Shown: positions 44,530 to 52,223 of the stretch, piece after piece
Layout: each line of letters opens with the position of its first letter
Numbering within the stretch: position 1 is the stretch's first letter
Assembly: GCA_020636135.1 (NCBI GenBank)
Contig: JACJYK010000002.1
Span: forward strand, 198,501-262,500
Length of the DNA: 64,000 nucleotides
Direction of reading: 5' to 3'
From: Lewinellaceae bacterium
GTDB lineage: Bacteria; Bacteroidota; Bacteroidia; Chitinophagales; Saprospiraceae
Notes under the pieces: model-generated
The model's input: only the letters and a program-made list of their open reading frames with translations
What the model was told of the DNA's origin: nothing
The model's database searches: none
Made by a program: the position numbers and the translations under genes

Positions 44530-46341
44530 CTACCTCGCACCCAAAAAATCTTCCCAGAATTTTTCACTTAAAGCCTGGGAGTGTTTGCGTTTGGGTCCGC
44601 CCCATCCATGCCGCTCGCCGGGGTAAAACATCATCTCGAAGGGTTTATCCAGGTCTTCCAGTTTGTCAATCAGCTGCAGGGAGTTTTGTACGTGGACATT
44701 ATCATCGACCGTGCCATGGATGATCAACAATTTTCCTTTCAATTGGTCCGCGTACGTCATCACCGAGCCGGCGTTGTAGCCATCCGGATTTTCCTGCGGG
44801 GTATCCATGTAGCGCTCGGTGTAGATGTTGTCGTAAAGGCGCCAATCAGTCACCGGAAAACTTGCAATGCCATGCGTGATGTATCCGGCTCCTGCGGTAA
44901 GGGCCAGTGCGGTATAATATCCGCCGTAACTGCCACCCTGGATGCCAACCCGCTCCGGATCGACGTAAGTCTCCTTTTCCAACGCCTTGACGACAGCAAT
45001 TAAATCGCTGATCTCCCATTTGCCGAGCTGACGATGCATCTGATCCAGTCCCAGGCGTCCGAAGAGGCCACTGCCCCGGTGGTCAAAGGTAACTTTAATC
45101 AATCCTTGGGCGAGCTGGTCGTCATTGGTGAAATCCTGGTAAAAATTACGCACCGACTGACTGCGTGGGCCGCCGTAGACATTAAAGAGTATGGGGTATT
45201 TTTTATTGGGATCAAAATCTGAAGGAAAGACCAGTCTTACCGGCAGATCAAAACCGTCAACCAGGACGGTCCGCAATTCTACCCGGATACCGGCCTGGGC
45301 ATTGGCATCGGGGGTGGCTTCCGGCGCCTCATCCAGCGGTTTCCCATTCAGATCGTACGTCCTGGTAACCCAGGGATGATAAAAATCGGAATAGCGATCG
45401 GAGAAATTACCCTCCTCGGCATTGAATCGTACAAAGTGTGTACCCTCTCCGGTGACGAGAGGTTCGATACCCGGATGTTTGAGATTGCTGCGTCCATAGT
45501 AGCGGTTGATCCCTTCCGAGTATCCGAAGTAAACATTTCCCTGATCATCCACATAGTCTGCATTGGAGGTGGCCCGTTCTCCCGGGGTCAGATTGACCAC
45601 TGAACCATCGGGTTTGTGCCAGTAAATGTTGTTCCAGCCGGACCTTTCGCTATTCAACAAGAATCCTTGATTATCAGACAGGAAGTACATGTTTTCATAA
45701 AACTCAACCCAGGCGGGACTGGTCTCTTCCCAGATCATTTGCTTGTGTCCGGAAGCAGGATCGGCTTTATAGATACGCAGGGTATCCTGCCCGCGGTTTA
45801 ATTCCTGAAAATACAAACCGGTGCTCTCCGGATCCCAGAAGCACCAGGCGGTGTATTGATCTTTCTGGTGGTCTTCATCGACCCACGTGACCTGCTGGGT
45901 TGCCACGTCAACGATTCCCAGCTGGACCTCCGGGTTAGGATCGCCGGCTTTGGGATATCGCGTGTATTCGTTGTAACCATGCTGACCTTCCGAATGGAAG
46001 ATGATGAATTCCGGCACCGGGTTATCATCAAAACGCAGAAACGCGATCCGTTTGCTGTCCGGAGACCAATAGAATGCCCGGTACCGTGAGCCCCGGCCCA
46101 GGATTTCTTCGTAATAAACCCAGGAAGCATAACCATTGTAGACGAGAGGATCGGTATCATGGGTCAGTTGGGTGACTGTACTGCTGGACTTTTCCTGGAT
46201 ATAGAGGTTGCCTTCCTGGGTGTACGCGGTGTACATCCCATCAGGTGAATCTGTTGCATTTTCTATCGTTTGAGCTGGCAGGACAATAGCCAGAAAACCA
46301 AACAGCATGATGGAACAGATGGTGTTGAAATGCCGGATCAT
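44530..46341 (-). CDS. S9 family peptidase, dipeptidyl-peptidase IV type
   Basis: This 603-residue exported serine peptidase has a signal peptide (about 1-24), a beta-propeller including the DPP IV double-glutamate motif WVYYEEIL, and an alpha/beta hydrolase domain. Catalytic residues are visible as S471 in GGSYGGY, an Asp in GTVDDNVH (546/547) and H578 in ERHGWG. It would remove dipeptides with proline or alanine at the second position from N-termini, typically in the periplasm. It is shorter than most Bacteroidota relatives (about 700-730 residues). The signal peptide leads almost directly into a propeller strand (SPDGMYTAYTQEGNLYI), so part of the first blade seems missing. It stands alone on the minus strand. 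Confidence 0.92.
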   Translation of the reverse strand: MIRHFNTICSIMLFGFLAIVLPAQTIENATDSPDGMYTAYTQEGNLYIQEKSSSTVTQLTHDTDPLVYNGYASWVYYEEILGRGSRYRAFYWSPDSKRIAFLRFDDNPVPEFIIFHSEGQHGYNEYTRYPKAGDPNPEVQLGIVDVATQQVTWVDEDHQKDQYTAWCFWDPESTGLYFQELNRGQDTLRIYKADPASGHKQMIWEETSPAWVEFYENMYFLSDNQGFLLNSERSGWNNIYWHKPDGSVVNLTPGERATSNADYVDDQGNVYFGYSEGINRYYGRSNLKHPGIEPLVTGEGTHFVRFNAEEGNFSDRYSDFYHPWVTRTYDLNGKPLDEAPEATPDANAQAGIRVELRTVLVDGFDLPVRLVFPSDFDPNKKYPILFNVYGGPRSQSVRNFYQDFTNDDQLAQGLIKVTFDHRGSGLFGRLGLDQMHRQLGKWEISDLIAVVKALEKETYVDPERVGIQGGSYGGYYTALALTAGAGYITHGIASFPVTDWRLYDNIYTERYMDTPQENPDGYNAGSVMTYADQLKGKLLIIHGTVDDNVHVQNSLQLIDKLEDLDKPFEMMFYPGERHGWGGPKRKHSQALSEKFWEDFLGAR

Positions 46342-46417
46342 GGATTAGATTAAAATGAGTAAATGAATCGGAAATTACTGGAAATGTCTTAAAAATGAAA
46401 TTATACCGATATAGGTG

Positions 46418-47209
46418 CTATTCAAAATTCTGTTTCAAAATATTTGCCATCCGAAGGGCTAAAAAGGCATTGGTTGCCAGTACCTCCTTACCGGAGAGAA
46501 ACTCCCGGGTGTCATGAAAGTCCTGTACGGTGCCTCCGGCTTCACGGACCAGCACGATACCTGCGGCTACATCCCACGGATTAAGGCTGAACTCGAAAAA
46601 GGCGTCAAAGCGGCCAGCGGCGACATAAGCCAGGTCCAGGGCGGCTGAACCTATCCGGCGGAGTCCCCGGGTGTTTTTCATGAAGTAAGCCATGGTCTCC
46701 AGGTAGGTCTCCAGCTGGGTGAATTCGTGATAAGGAAAGCCAGTGGCGACCAGCGCATCGGCCAGTTTGTTTGTTTTGCTTACAGAGATAGGCTTTCCGT
46801 TGAGGTAAGCGCCCCCACCGGACCAGGCGGTAAATAATTCACGGCGGCTGATCTCCAGGACCACACCCATGACGTAATCGTTCTCGTGCTGCAATCCCAC
46901 ACTGATGCTGTAAAAGGGAATGCCGTGGATGAAATTCGTCGTTCCGTCCAGCGGGTCGATGATCCAGGTCCATTCCCGGGATTCCCGTGCGGTGATTTCT
47001 TCTTCGGTATAAAAACCTGCTTCGGGGAGTACCTGGCTGAGCCGTTCGATCAACTGAGTCTCTGCCTGCTTATCGACGTAGGTGACCAGGCTGTTCATCG
47101 ATTTGGTCTCTACATCTTTGGCGGTGAATTGCGATGCTTCCGTCCGGATGAATACACCTGTATCTTCCACGATGGCGGCTACCCGGCTGGTAATCTGTTG
47201 TAAGTCCAT
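46418..47209 (-). CDS. Inositol monophosphatase family protein
   Basis: This 263-residue cytoplasmic enzyme has the metal-binding motifs of the Li+-sensitive phosphatase family: EEEITA (motif glutamate), DPLDGTTNFIHG, and WDVAAGIVLVREAGG near the C-terminus. It probably hydrolyses inositol phosphates or related sugar phosphates such as fructose-1,6-bisphosphate or PAP. In bacteria the SuhB paralogue also has a role in ribosome biogenesis, so the actual substrate is open. The length and motifs are normal. A heptanucleotide repeat array (47270-47332) lies in the 167-base gap upstream of its start. Confidence 0.93.
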   Translation of the reverse strand: MDLQQITSRVAAIVEDTGVFIRTEASQFTAKDVETKSMNSLVTYVDKQAETQLIERLSQVLPEAGFYTEEEITARESREWTWIIDPLDGTTNFIHGIPFYSISVGLQHENDYVMGVVLEISRRELFTAWSGGGAYLNGKPISVSKTNKLADALVATGFPYHEFTQLETYLETMAYFMKNTRGLRRIGSAALDLAYVAAGRFDAFFEFSLNPWDVAAGIVLVREAGGTVQDFHDTREFLSGKEVLATNAFLALRMANILKQNFE

Positions 47210-47269
47210 ACCGGAAAAATAAGGCTATTGGGCTGAATATGGTAGCGAGGAAGTAAATATTGGGTGTTA

Positions 47270-47332
47270 GGTATGGGGTATGGGGTATGAGGTATGAGGT
47301 ATGGGGTATCAGGTATGGGGTATGGGGTATGA
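47270..47332. repeat. Heptanucleotide tandem repeat, unit GGTATGR, nine copies
   Basis: Nine back-to-back 7-base units (GGTATGG, GGTATGA, one GGTATCA) followed by a partial tenth lie between the inositol-phosphatase start and the nifU-like stop. The array is intergenic. Compared with the array at 48.7 kb read on the minus strand (GGCATGG/AGCATGG), the units differ by a single base, which suggests a common origin. Confidence 0.9.
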
Positions 47333-47376
47333 GGTAAACGACAGAACTGATACACGAAAGACCAGGGCTGTGTTCA

Positions 47377-47988
47377 TCACTCCATTTCAGCGACGACTTC
47401 CTTCACCTCAGGGATCATGCGTTTCAGCATGGCTTCGATACCGGCCTTCAAGGTAACTGTAGAAGCAGGGCAGCCGCTGCAGGAACCCTGCAACATAACG
47501 TATACGGTGCCGGCATCAAATTTGGTGAATTCGATGTTCCCGCCATCCATTTCAACGCCCGGTTTGACGTAGGTTTCGATCAGGTCACGGATTTTTTGAA
47601 CGACTGCTGCGTCGTCTTCACTGTAGGTATATGCTGCTCCACGTTCGCGTTCCACTGCTTCCATCGCTTCAGCAAAGCCATCGCTGACCATCTCCTTGTT
47701 CTGGTCCACCCAGTCTTTGATGTATTCTTTCAGCTTCAGCATGATGTCTTCCCAGGCAAAACTGTATTCTTTGGTGACCGTGACGAAGTTGTTGGAGATG
47801 TAAACGCCTTTCACAAAGGGGAAACCAAACAACGATTTAGCCAAAGGAGACCATTTTTCCGCCAGTTCGTATTCACGGAAGTCAGCCGTACCCTTGTAAA
47901 GCATCCGGTTGGTCACAAATTTCAGTGATTCCGGATTAGGGGTTTGTTCGGTATAGATCAGAATGGGGCTTTTTACTTTGGTTTCCAT
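47377..47988 (-). CDS. NifU-like iron-sulfur scaffold (Nfu family)
   Basis: This 203-residue cytoplasmic protein has an N-terminal Nfu domain (about 10-90, with IYTEQTPNPESLKFVTNRML) and a C-terminal NifU domain (about 125-203). The latter carries the cluster-binding motif GSCSGCPAS preceded by GVEMDGGNIEF. It assembles or delivers iron-sulfur clusters to client enzymes such as aconitase, which is encoded about 6 kb away. The start at 47988 (METKVKSP) is preferred; the frame extends upstream to 48027 without clear homology. It is a single gene with hsp20 divergent upstream. Confidence 0.93.
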   Translation of the reverse strand: METKVKSPILIYTEQTPNPESLKFVTNRMLYKGTADFREYELAEKWSPLAKSLFGFPFVKGVYISNNFVTVTKEYSFAWEDIMLKLKEYIKDWVDQNKEMVSDGFAEAMEAVERERGAAYTYSEDDAAVVQKIRDLIETYVKPGVEMDGGNIEFTKFDAGTVYVMLQGSCSGCPASTVTLKAGIEAMLKRMIPEVKEVVAEME

Positions 47989-48179
47989 TGCGTCAGTCAA
48001 TTTGTACACAAAATAACAGAAATACACTCAAATGGTTTCGGCGGCTTGGTAATCCGTTCTGCCCGGGCTGCCCGCTATTAACAATATGACATTATGGCAC
48101 GTAAATTTAACATAGAGCGCCAAAATGACAGGGCATTTACAATCGTGTGTTGCCAGAATGTCCTGAAAAATGGGCTGGA

Positions 48180-48204
48180 ACACCCTTTGTAAATGGAAGG
48201 GTGT
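48180..48204 (+). promoter_or_regulatory. Inverted repeat upstream of hsp20 (ACACCCTT-N9-AAGGGTGT)
   Basis: Perfect 8-bp arms (48180-48187 and 48197-48204) with a 9-base spacer lie 35 bases before the hsp20 ATG. The geometry is that of the CIRCE heat-shock operator (9-bp arms, N9), but the bases differ from CIRCE. It could be an operator for an HrcA-like or other repressor, or a hairpin in the leader acting as a thermosensor. It is listed because of its symmetry and position only. Confidence 0.5.
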
Positions 48205-48238
48205 AATACAAATTGATCACAATTAAATTCCAATTATC

Positions 48239-48673
48239 ATGACTATTGTAAGATATAATCCCTTCGTACCCGGTAAAGCATTTCAAGGTCTGGTCGACGA
48301 GTTCTTGGGCCGCGACCTGAATGAATGGTTCAAACAAAACAATGGTTTCAAACCGGCAGTCAATGTCAAAGAAACCGACCAGGCATTCCAGCTTGAACTG
48401 GCAGCCCCGGGTTATCAAAAAGAAAACTTCGAAATCGGTCTGGATGAGTCCCGTCTGACCATCAAGGCCAGCAGGGAAGACCAGAACAAAGAAGAAAATC
48501 AGGATTACCGCCGCCGCGAATTTTATGCCAGCACCTTTGAACGCAGCTTCCACCTGCCGGAGAATGTCGATGCTGAACACATCACCGCAACCTATGAAAA
48601 TGGTATCCTGGTGGTGGAGATACCGAAAAAAGAAGAAGTAAAGCCTGAAAAACGCACCATCGCCATCGGCTAA
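48239..48673 (+). CDS. Hsp20/alpha-crystallin small heat-shock protein
   Basis: This 144-residue cytoplasmic chaperone binds unfolded proteins to prevent aggregation. The alpha-crystallin domain (about residues 38-140) has PAVNVKETDQAFQLELAAPG, RREFYASTFERSFHLPENVD and the terminal GILVVEIPKKEE. The short C-terminal tail ends with KRTIAIG, containing the I-x-I anchoring motif. The N-terminal arm is typical (PFVPGKAFQGLVDEFLG). It is the only plus-strand gene in a run of minus genes, with its own inverted-repeat element upstream and a strong terminator downstream, so it is a separate heat-inducible unit. Confidence 0.96.
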   Translation: MTIVRYNPFVPGKAFQGLVDEFLGRDLNEWFKQNNGFKPAVNVKETDQAFQLELAAPGYQKENFEIGLDESRLTIKASREDQNKEENQDYRRREFYASTFERSFHLPENVDAEHITATYENGILVVEIPKKEEVKPEKRTIAIG

Positions 48674-48695
48674 GCAGAACATACCTGAATAAAAT

Positions 48696-48723
48696 AGCCT
48701 CCGGGACTCCCGGGGGCTTTTTT
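48696..48723 (+). terminator. Rho-independent terminator of hsp20
   Basis: A 10-bp stem (48696-48705, AGCCTCCGGG, with 48709-48718), with one mismatch or wobble and a 3-base loop, is followed by six T. It lies immediately before the heptanucleotide array. Confidence 0.88.
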
Positions 48724-48737
48724 GTTGGAATCAACCT

Positions 48738-48891
48738 CCATGCCCCATGCTCCATGCTCCATGCTCCATGCCCCTTGCTCCATGCTCCATGCCCCATGCT
48801 CCATGCTCCATGCTCCATGCCCCATGCTCCATGCTCCATGCTCCATGCTCCATGCCCCATGCTCCATGCTCCATGCTCCATGCTCCATGCT
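48738..48891. repeat. Heptanucleotide tandem repeat, unit CCATGCY, 22 copies
   Basis: A 154-base array of about 22 units, CCATGCT or CCATGCC, with one variant unit, lies in the convergent gap between hsp20 and rluB. Because 7 is not a multiple of 3, it reads open as a 7-residue peptide repeat in several frames on both strands. The same CCATGCT unit occurs in the composite repeats at 23.7-24.3 kb. It is followed by looser 9-10-base repeats of TACCTCTG type to about 48920. Confidence 0.93.
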
Positions 48892-48923
48892 ACCTCTGTA
48901 ACCTCTGCTACCTCTTTAACCTT

Positions 48924-49742
48924 TTAAGTAAAATGCTTCAGCATGATCACCTCCTGTTTGGTGAGGGGACGGACAAAACCGCGGGGAAGATCCTTCTTGG
49001 TTAAGCCGGCATAGTAGACACGGTCCAGTTTTTCAACCTGATAGCCCAGTGATTCAAAGATGCGCCGGACAATGCGGTTTTTGCCAATATGGATGGTGAT
49101 GCCTACTTCATTTTTGGGTTGGTTTTCGACGTAGTCGATGCCATCGACTTCAGCCATCCCGTCTTCGAGCTGCACGCCTGCAAGGATTTTTTCAAGATCC
49201 GGTTTCCTTAAAGTCCGGTCGAGAACGACGTGATAGATTTTCTTAACCCGGTGGCGTGGATGAGAAAGCTTCAGTGCCAGATCGCCATCATTGGTTAAGA
49301 TCAGGAGGCCGGTGGTATTGCGGTCCAGACGGCCTACGGGATAGACCCGCTCTTTCACCTTGTTCTTGATCAGGTCCATCACCGTTTTACGGCCTTTCTC
49401 ATCAGAAGCCGTGGTGATGGTGTCCTTGGGTTTATTCATCAGGTAATAGACCATGCGGGTGACCGGCTTGACAGGCTTGCCGCGGTACTGGACCTTATCG
49501 GATTTCTGAACCCGGTGGCCGATATCTGTTACCACATTGCCATTGACCTTGACCAGACCTTCCTGGATGTATTCGGCGCACTTCCTTCTTGAACCAACAC
49601 CACTCAGGGCCAGGTATTTATTAAGACGCATGTCATCCTGGTCACTATCGGCAGGTGAGTCGGCTTTGGATGCCGGCTTCGGAGCGGGCGCCTTGCCATC
49701 GGTCGGTTTGTTTGGTTTAGAAGGGAATTTCTTCATCGTCAT
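48924..49742 (-). CDS. rluB: 23S rRNA/large-subunit pseudouridine synthase (RluB-like)
   Basis: This 272-residue enzyme has a low-complexity Lys/Pro/Ala-rich N-terminal tail (about 1-38), an S4 RNA-binding domain (about 38-90, MRLNKYLALSGVGSRRKCAE), and a RsuA/RluB catalytic domain with the catalytic aspartate in GRLDRNTTGLLILTNDG. It converts specific uridines of rRNA to pseudouridine. Two Met codons at the start (49742 and 49736) are equally likely. Its first codons overlap the 3-prime end of dnaB by up to 26 bases, so the two genes are co-transcribed and probably translationally coupled. Confidence 0.93.
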   Translation of the reverse strand: MTMKKFPSKPNKPTDGKAPAPKPASKADSPADSDQDDMRLNKYLALSGVGSRRKCAEYIQEGLVKVNGNVVTDIGHRVQKSDKVQYRGKPVKPVTRMVYYLMNKPKDTITTASDEKGRKTVMDLIKNKVKERVYPVGRLDRNTTGLLILTNDGDLALKLSHPRHRVKKIYHVVLDRTLRKPDLEKILAGVQLEDGMAEVDGIDYVENQPKNEVGITIHIGKNRIVRRIFESLGYQVEKLDRVYYAGLTKKDLPRGFVRPLTKQEVIMLKHFT

Positions 49743-51246
49743 TCATCCGGGATGGACGGGTAATCATGTTGTTAAATGGATTATTGATATCCGGAGGTCC
49801 ACCGAATGGATTCATATCCAGCTCATCCAGGTTGGTGAATTTCGCAAAATGGTTGATGAATTTCAACTGGACGGTACCTACTGCGCCGTTCCGGTGTTTG
49901 GCGAGAATAATCTCACTGATGCCTTTTGGCGCTCCCAGGTCATCTTCCAGTTCGTAATAATCCGGACGATAAATGAAGGTAACGATGTCAGCATCCTGTT
50001 CGATAGCCCCGGATTCCCGAAGGTCGGACAGCTGCGGCCGCTTGTTGCCACCCCGCGTTTCAACTGCCCGGCTCAACTGGGACAGGGCGATGACGGGAAC
50101 GCTGAGTTCCTTGGCCAGGGCTTTCAGGGACCGTGATATCTGCGAGATCTCCTGCTCCCGGTTTCCTCCCTTACGTTCGCCGCCACCGGTCATCAGCTGC
50201 AGGTAGTCGATGATGATCAGGTCGATGTTGTGCTGCATCTTGAGTCGGCGGCACTTGGCCCGGAGTTCGAAAATATTGATGGCAGGGGTGTCGTCGATGT
50301 AGATGGGTACTTCGCTGAATTTTTCAATGGTCGCATGCAGCTGCTGCCATTCGTATTCTTCCATGTTCCCATTACGGAGCTTACCACTGGGGATCTCTGC
50401 TTCCATGGATATCAGACGCTGGGTCAGCTGAAGATTGGACATTTCCAAAGAAAAGAAAGCTACGGCATGACCGTGTTCGATAGCGGCATTCCGGGCCAGC
50501 GCCAGGGTAAACGAAGTCTTTCCCATACCCGGCCGGGCAGCCACGATGATCAGATCCGAGCGCTGCCAGCCGGCAGTCATCTTGTCCAGATCGTGAAATC
50601 CGCTGCCAATACCCGTCAGACCGTCTTCCTTGGCAGTGATCGTCTCCAGTTGTTTCTGGGCTTTGATTGCCAGGGAACCCAGGCTTTCGTAGGCGCGGTT
50701 CAGGTTCTTATCGGTGATGTCAAACAGATGGCGCTCGGCATCGTCAAGCAGCTGGAATACGTCAGTGGTGTCCTCAAAAGAGTCGTTGATGATGGACGTG
50801 CTGACCCGGATCAGTTCCCGCTGGATGTGTTTTTGGGAGATGAGCCGCGCGTGGTATTCGATGTTGGCAGCGCTCGCCACCCGGTTGGTCAATTCAACCA
50901 GATACTGAGGACCGCCGATTTTGTCCAGCTCGCCGGATTTCTTTAACGCATCATGGACCGTCAGCAGGTCGATGGGTAAGGACCGTTCAAAAAGATGCAG
51001 CATCGAGCGGTAGATGGCCTGGTGCCCGGGGAGGTAATAACTCTCCGGACGCAGAATATCCAGCACGATGGCCAGTGCATCCTTATTGGTCATAATAGCC
51101 CCTAGGACAGCCTCTTCAAGGTCCACCGCCTGGGGTTGAACCCGGCCGTACACCAGACTGCTCATATCGCCTTCTTTGCGAAGCGAACTGAATCGGGGGT
51201 TGTTCAGCGATTTTACTTGGTTGCTAGGTTCCAACATCTCAGCCAT
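49717..51246 (-). CDS. dnaB: Replicative DNA helicase DnaB
   Basis: This 509-residue hexameric helicase unwinds DNA ahead of the replication fork. The N-terminal DnaG-interacting domain (about 35-140, with VDLEEAVLGAIMTNKDALAI) and the RecA-like C-terminal domain are complete. Walker A is ARPGMGKTSF, Walker B is IDLIIIDYLQLM, and the SRSLKALAKEL and ALSQLSR motifs follow. No intein is present. A basic extension of about 30 residues precedes the usual start. The promoter-like element TAGCTTTG is about 70 bases upstream and an array of DnaA boxes about 160-210 bases upstream, so DnaA control of dnaB or an adjacent replication origin is plausible. Confidence 0.97.
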   Translation of the reverse strand: MAEMLEPSNQVKSLNNPRFSSLRKEGDMSSLVYGRVQPQAVDLEEAVLGAIMTNKDALAIVLDILRPESYYLPGHQAIYRSMLHLFERSLPIDLLTVHDALKKSGELDKIGGPQYLVELTNRVASAANIEYHARLISQKHIQRELIRVSTSIINDSFEDTTDVFQLLDDAERHLFDITDKNLNRAYESLGSLAIKAQKQLETITAKEDGLTGIGSGFHDLDKMTAGWQRSDLIIVAARPGMGKTSFTLALARNAAIEHGHAVAFFSLEMSNLQLTQRLISMEAEIPSGKLRNGNMEEYEWQQLHATIEKFSEVPIYIDDTPAINIFELRAKCRRLKMQHNIDLIIIDYLQLMTGGGERKGGNREQEISQISRSLKALAKELSVPVIALSQLSRAVETRGGNKRPQLSDLRESGAIEQDADIVTFIYRPDYYELEDDLGAPKGISEIILAKHRNGAVGTVQLKFINHFAKFTNLDELDMNPFGGPPDINNPFNNMITRPSRMNDDEEIPF

Positions 51247-51311
51247 AGGTCCGGTTACCGGATTTCAGTAATTGACAAATACGAGGGGGTAGCTGATTTG
51301 TTTCAACAAGG

Positions 51312-51319
51312 CAAAGCTA
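51312..51319 (-). promoter_or_regulatory. Bacteroidota-type -7 element (TAGCTTTG) for dnaB
   Basis: This is an exact TAnnTTTG match on the minus strand, about 66 bases before the dnaB ATG. A TTG 25 bases further upstream is farther than usual for a -33 element. Confidence 0.45.
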
Positions 51320-51405
51320 GCAAGGAAATATGAAGAATTTTTGCCAACTGTCCTAAGACAGAAACCACAAAATGTGGAGAATTAGTTTTGAGCGCGTTAA
51401 AAAAG

Positions 51406-51456
51406 TGTGAATTGATGTGAATAAAGTGTGGATAACCTGTGAATAAGTGCGCATAA
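51406..51456 (-). promoter_or_regulatory. Phased array of five DnaA-box-like sites
   Basis: On the plus strand 9-mers start at 51406 (TGTGAATTG), 51416 (TGTGAATAA), 51427 (TGTGGATAA), 51438 (TGTGAATAA) and 51448 (TGCGCATAA). The middle three match the reverse complement of the DnaA box TTATNCACA exactly; the outer two have mismatches. Spacings are 10, 11, 11 and 10, one helical turn each, and all point the same way. An additional near-match, TGTGGAGAA, is at 51373. Such phased arrays are typical of DnaA-controlled origins or promoters. Confidence 0.8.
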
Positions 51457-51623
51457 ACCAACCTTCACCGGAATAAGCAGGCTAAATGATTTATATGAAT
51501 GGAGTTTTATATTCAAAAACATAATAATATATAAGGGCGACAATTCATTATAAAAATGTTTATATGTTTTTTTGTGTAATGTGTTAGAAGGTTAAGGAGA
51601 TCACACGCAGCCGAATCCGGCAC
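51457..51623. other. AT-rich stretch beside the DnaA-box array (candidate unwinding region)
   Basis: The segment at about 51481-51592 is much richer in A and T than the surroundings, with runs such as ATAATAATATATAA and ATGTTTTTTTGTG. It has no ORF and no obvious terminator for the upstream lipoprotein gene. Beside the DnaA sites it resembles a DNA-unwinding element, but AT-richness alone is weak evidence. Confidence 0.45.
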
Positions 51624-52139
51624 CTAACGTGCCTCAAATGCCAGGTCAAGCCGGGTGTCGATGGTTCTGCTGGGAAAGCCCCGCAGCCGTAGCCGGATCT
51701 CTACTGAATAGACCGAGCTGGTCAGATAATCCTTGACATCGATCAGGGTAGGAAAGAGCTGCAGCGTACTGCCCGTATTCAGGGGAACAGGTTCCATAAA
51801 TGCAATCTCCCGTTTGACCGGGTTTTTCTTGGTGTAGATCATTACGGAAATATCCTGGATGAACTGGTAGGTAGGCGTTCCATCCAACGCCAGCAGCCGG
51901 CATTGGAGAGGATTGATCTTCTCCAGGTCCTCCAGCGTCAGATTATGAGATTTGAGTTGTGCCTCGAGGGTGCTGGGAATATTGTTTACCACAAAATAGT
52001 GTGTTTCCACGGTATTTAACCCAGCTGGAATGGTGAAGGAAGATGTGCTCTCGACCGTAAATACGGCTTTGGGGCCATCATCCTTATGGCATCCTCCTAT
52101 CCCGATCAGTACTATCCATATCCAAACCCATCGCGGCAT
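51624..52139 (-). CDS. Putative lipoprotein of unknown function
   Basis: This 171-residue exported protein has a short hydrophobic signal (WVWIWIVLIGIG) and a lipobox cysteine in IGGC. The mature part is mostly beta-strand (AVFTVESTSSFTIPAG, VYSVEIRLRLRGFPSRTID) and shows no known domain. It probably sits in the outer or inner membrane facing the periplasm. I do not recognise the family. It lies between the candidate replication-origin region and the divergent GCS2-CBS gene and has no operon partner. Confidence 0.7.
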   Translation of the reverse strand: MPRWVWIWIVLIGIGGCHKDDGPKAVFTVESTSSFTIPAGLNTVETHYFVVNNIPSTLEAQLKSHNLTLEDLEKINPLQCRLLALDGTPTYQFIQDISVMIYTKKNPVKREIAFMEPVPLNTGSTLQLFPTLIDVKDYLTSSVYSVEIRLRLRGFPSRTIDTRLDLAFEAR

Positions 52140-52223
52140 CGGTTCGTCTTTCTTACCTAAACAGGAAAATTGTAAAAAAATTTTAATTTACCAGTAAATT
52201 GATCGATACATCAACGCACAACT

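Noticed and set aside
48175..48191. Sigma-54-like promoter before hsp20
   Set aside because: GG and TTG parts are present but the essential -12 GC reads GT. The inverted repeat explains this stretch better.
48582..48888. Minus- and plus-strand frames encoding a repeating heptapeptide through the CCATGCY array
   Set aside because: A 7-base repeat reads as a 7-residue peptide repeat in any open frame. The region is an intergenic microsatellite behind the hsp20 terminator.
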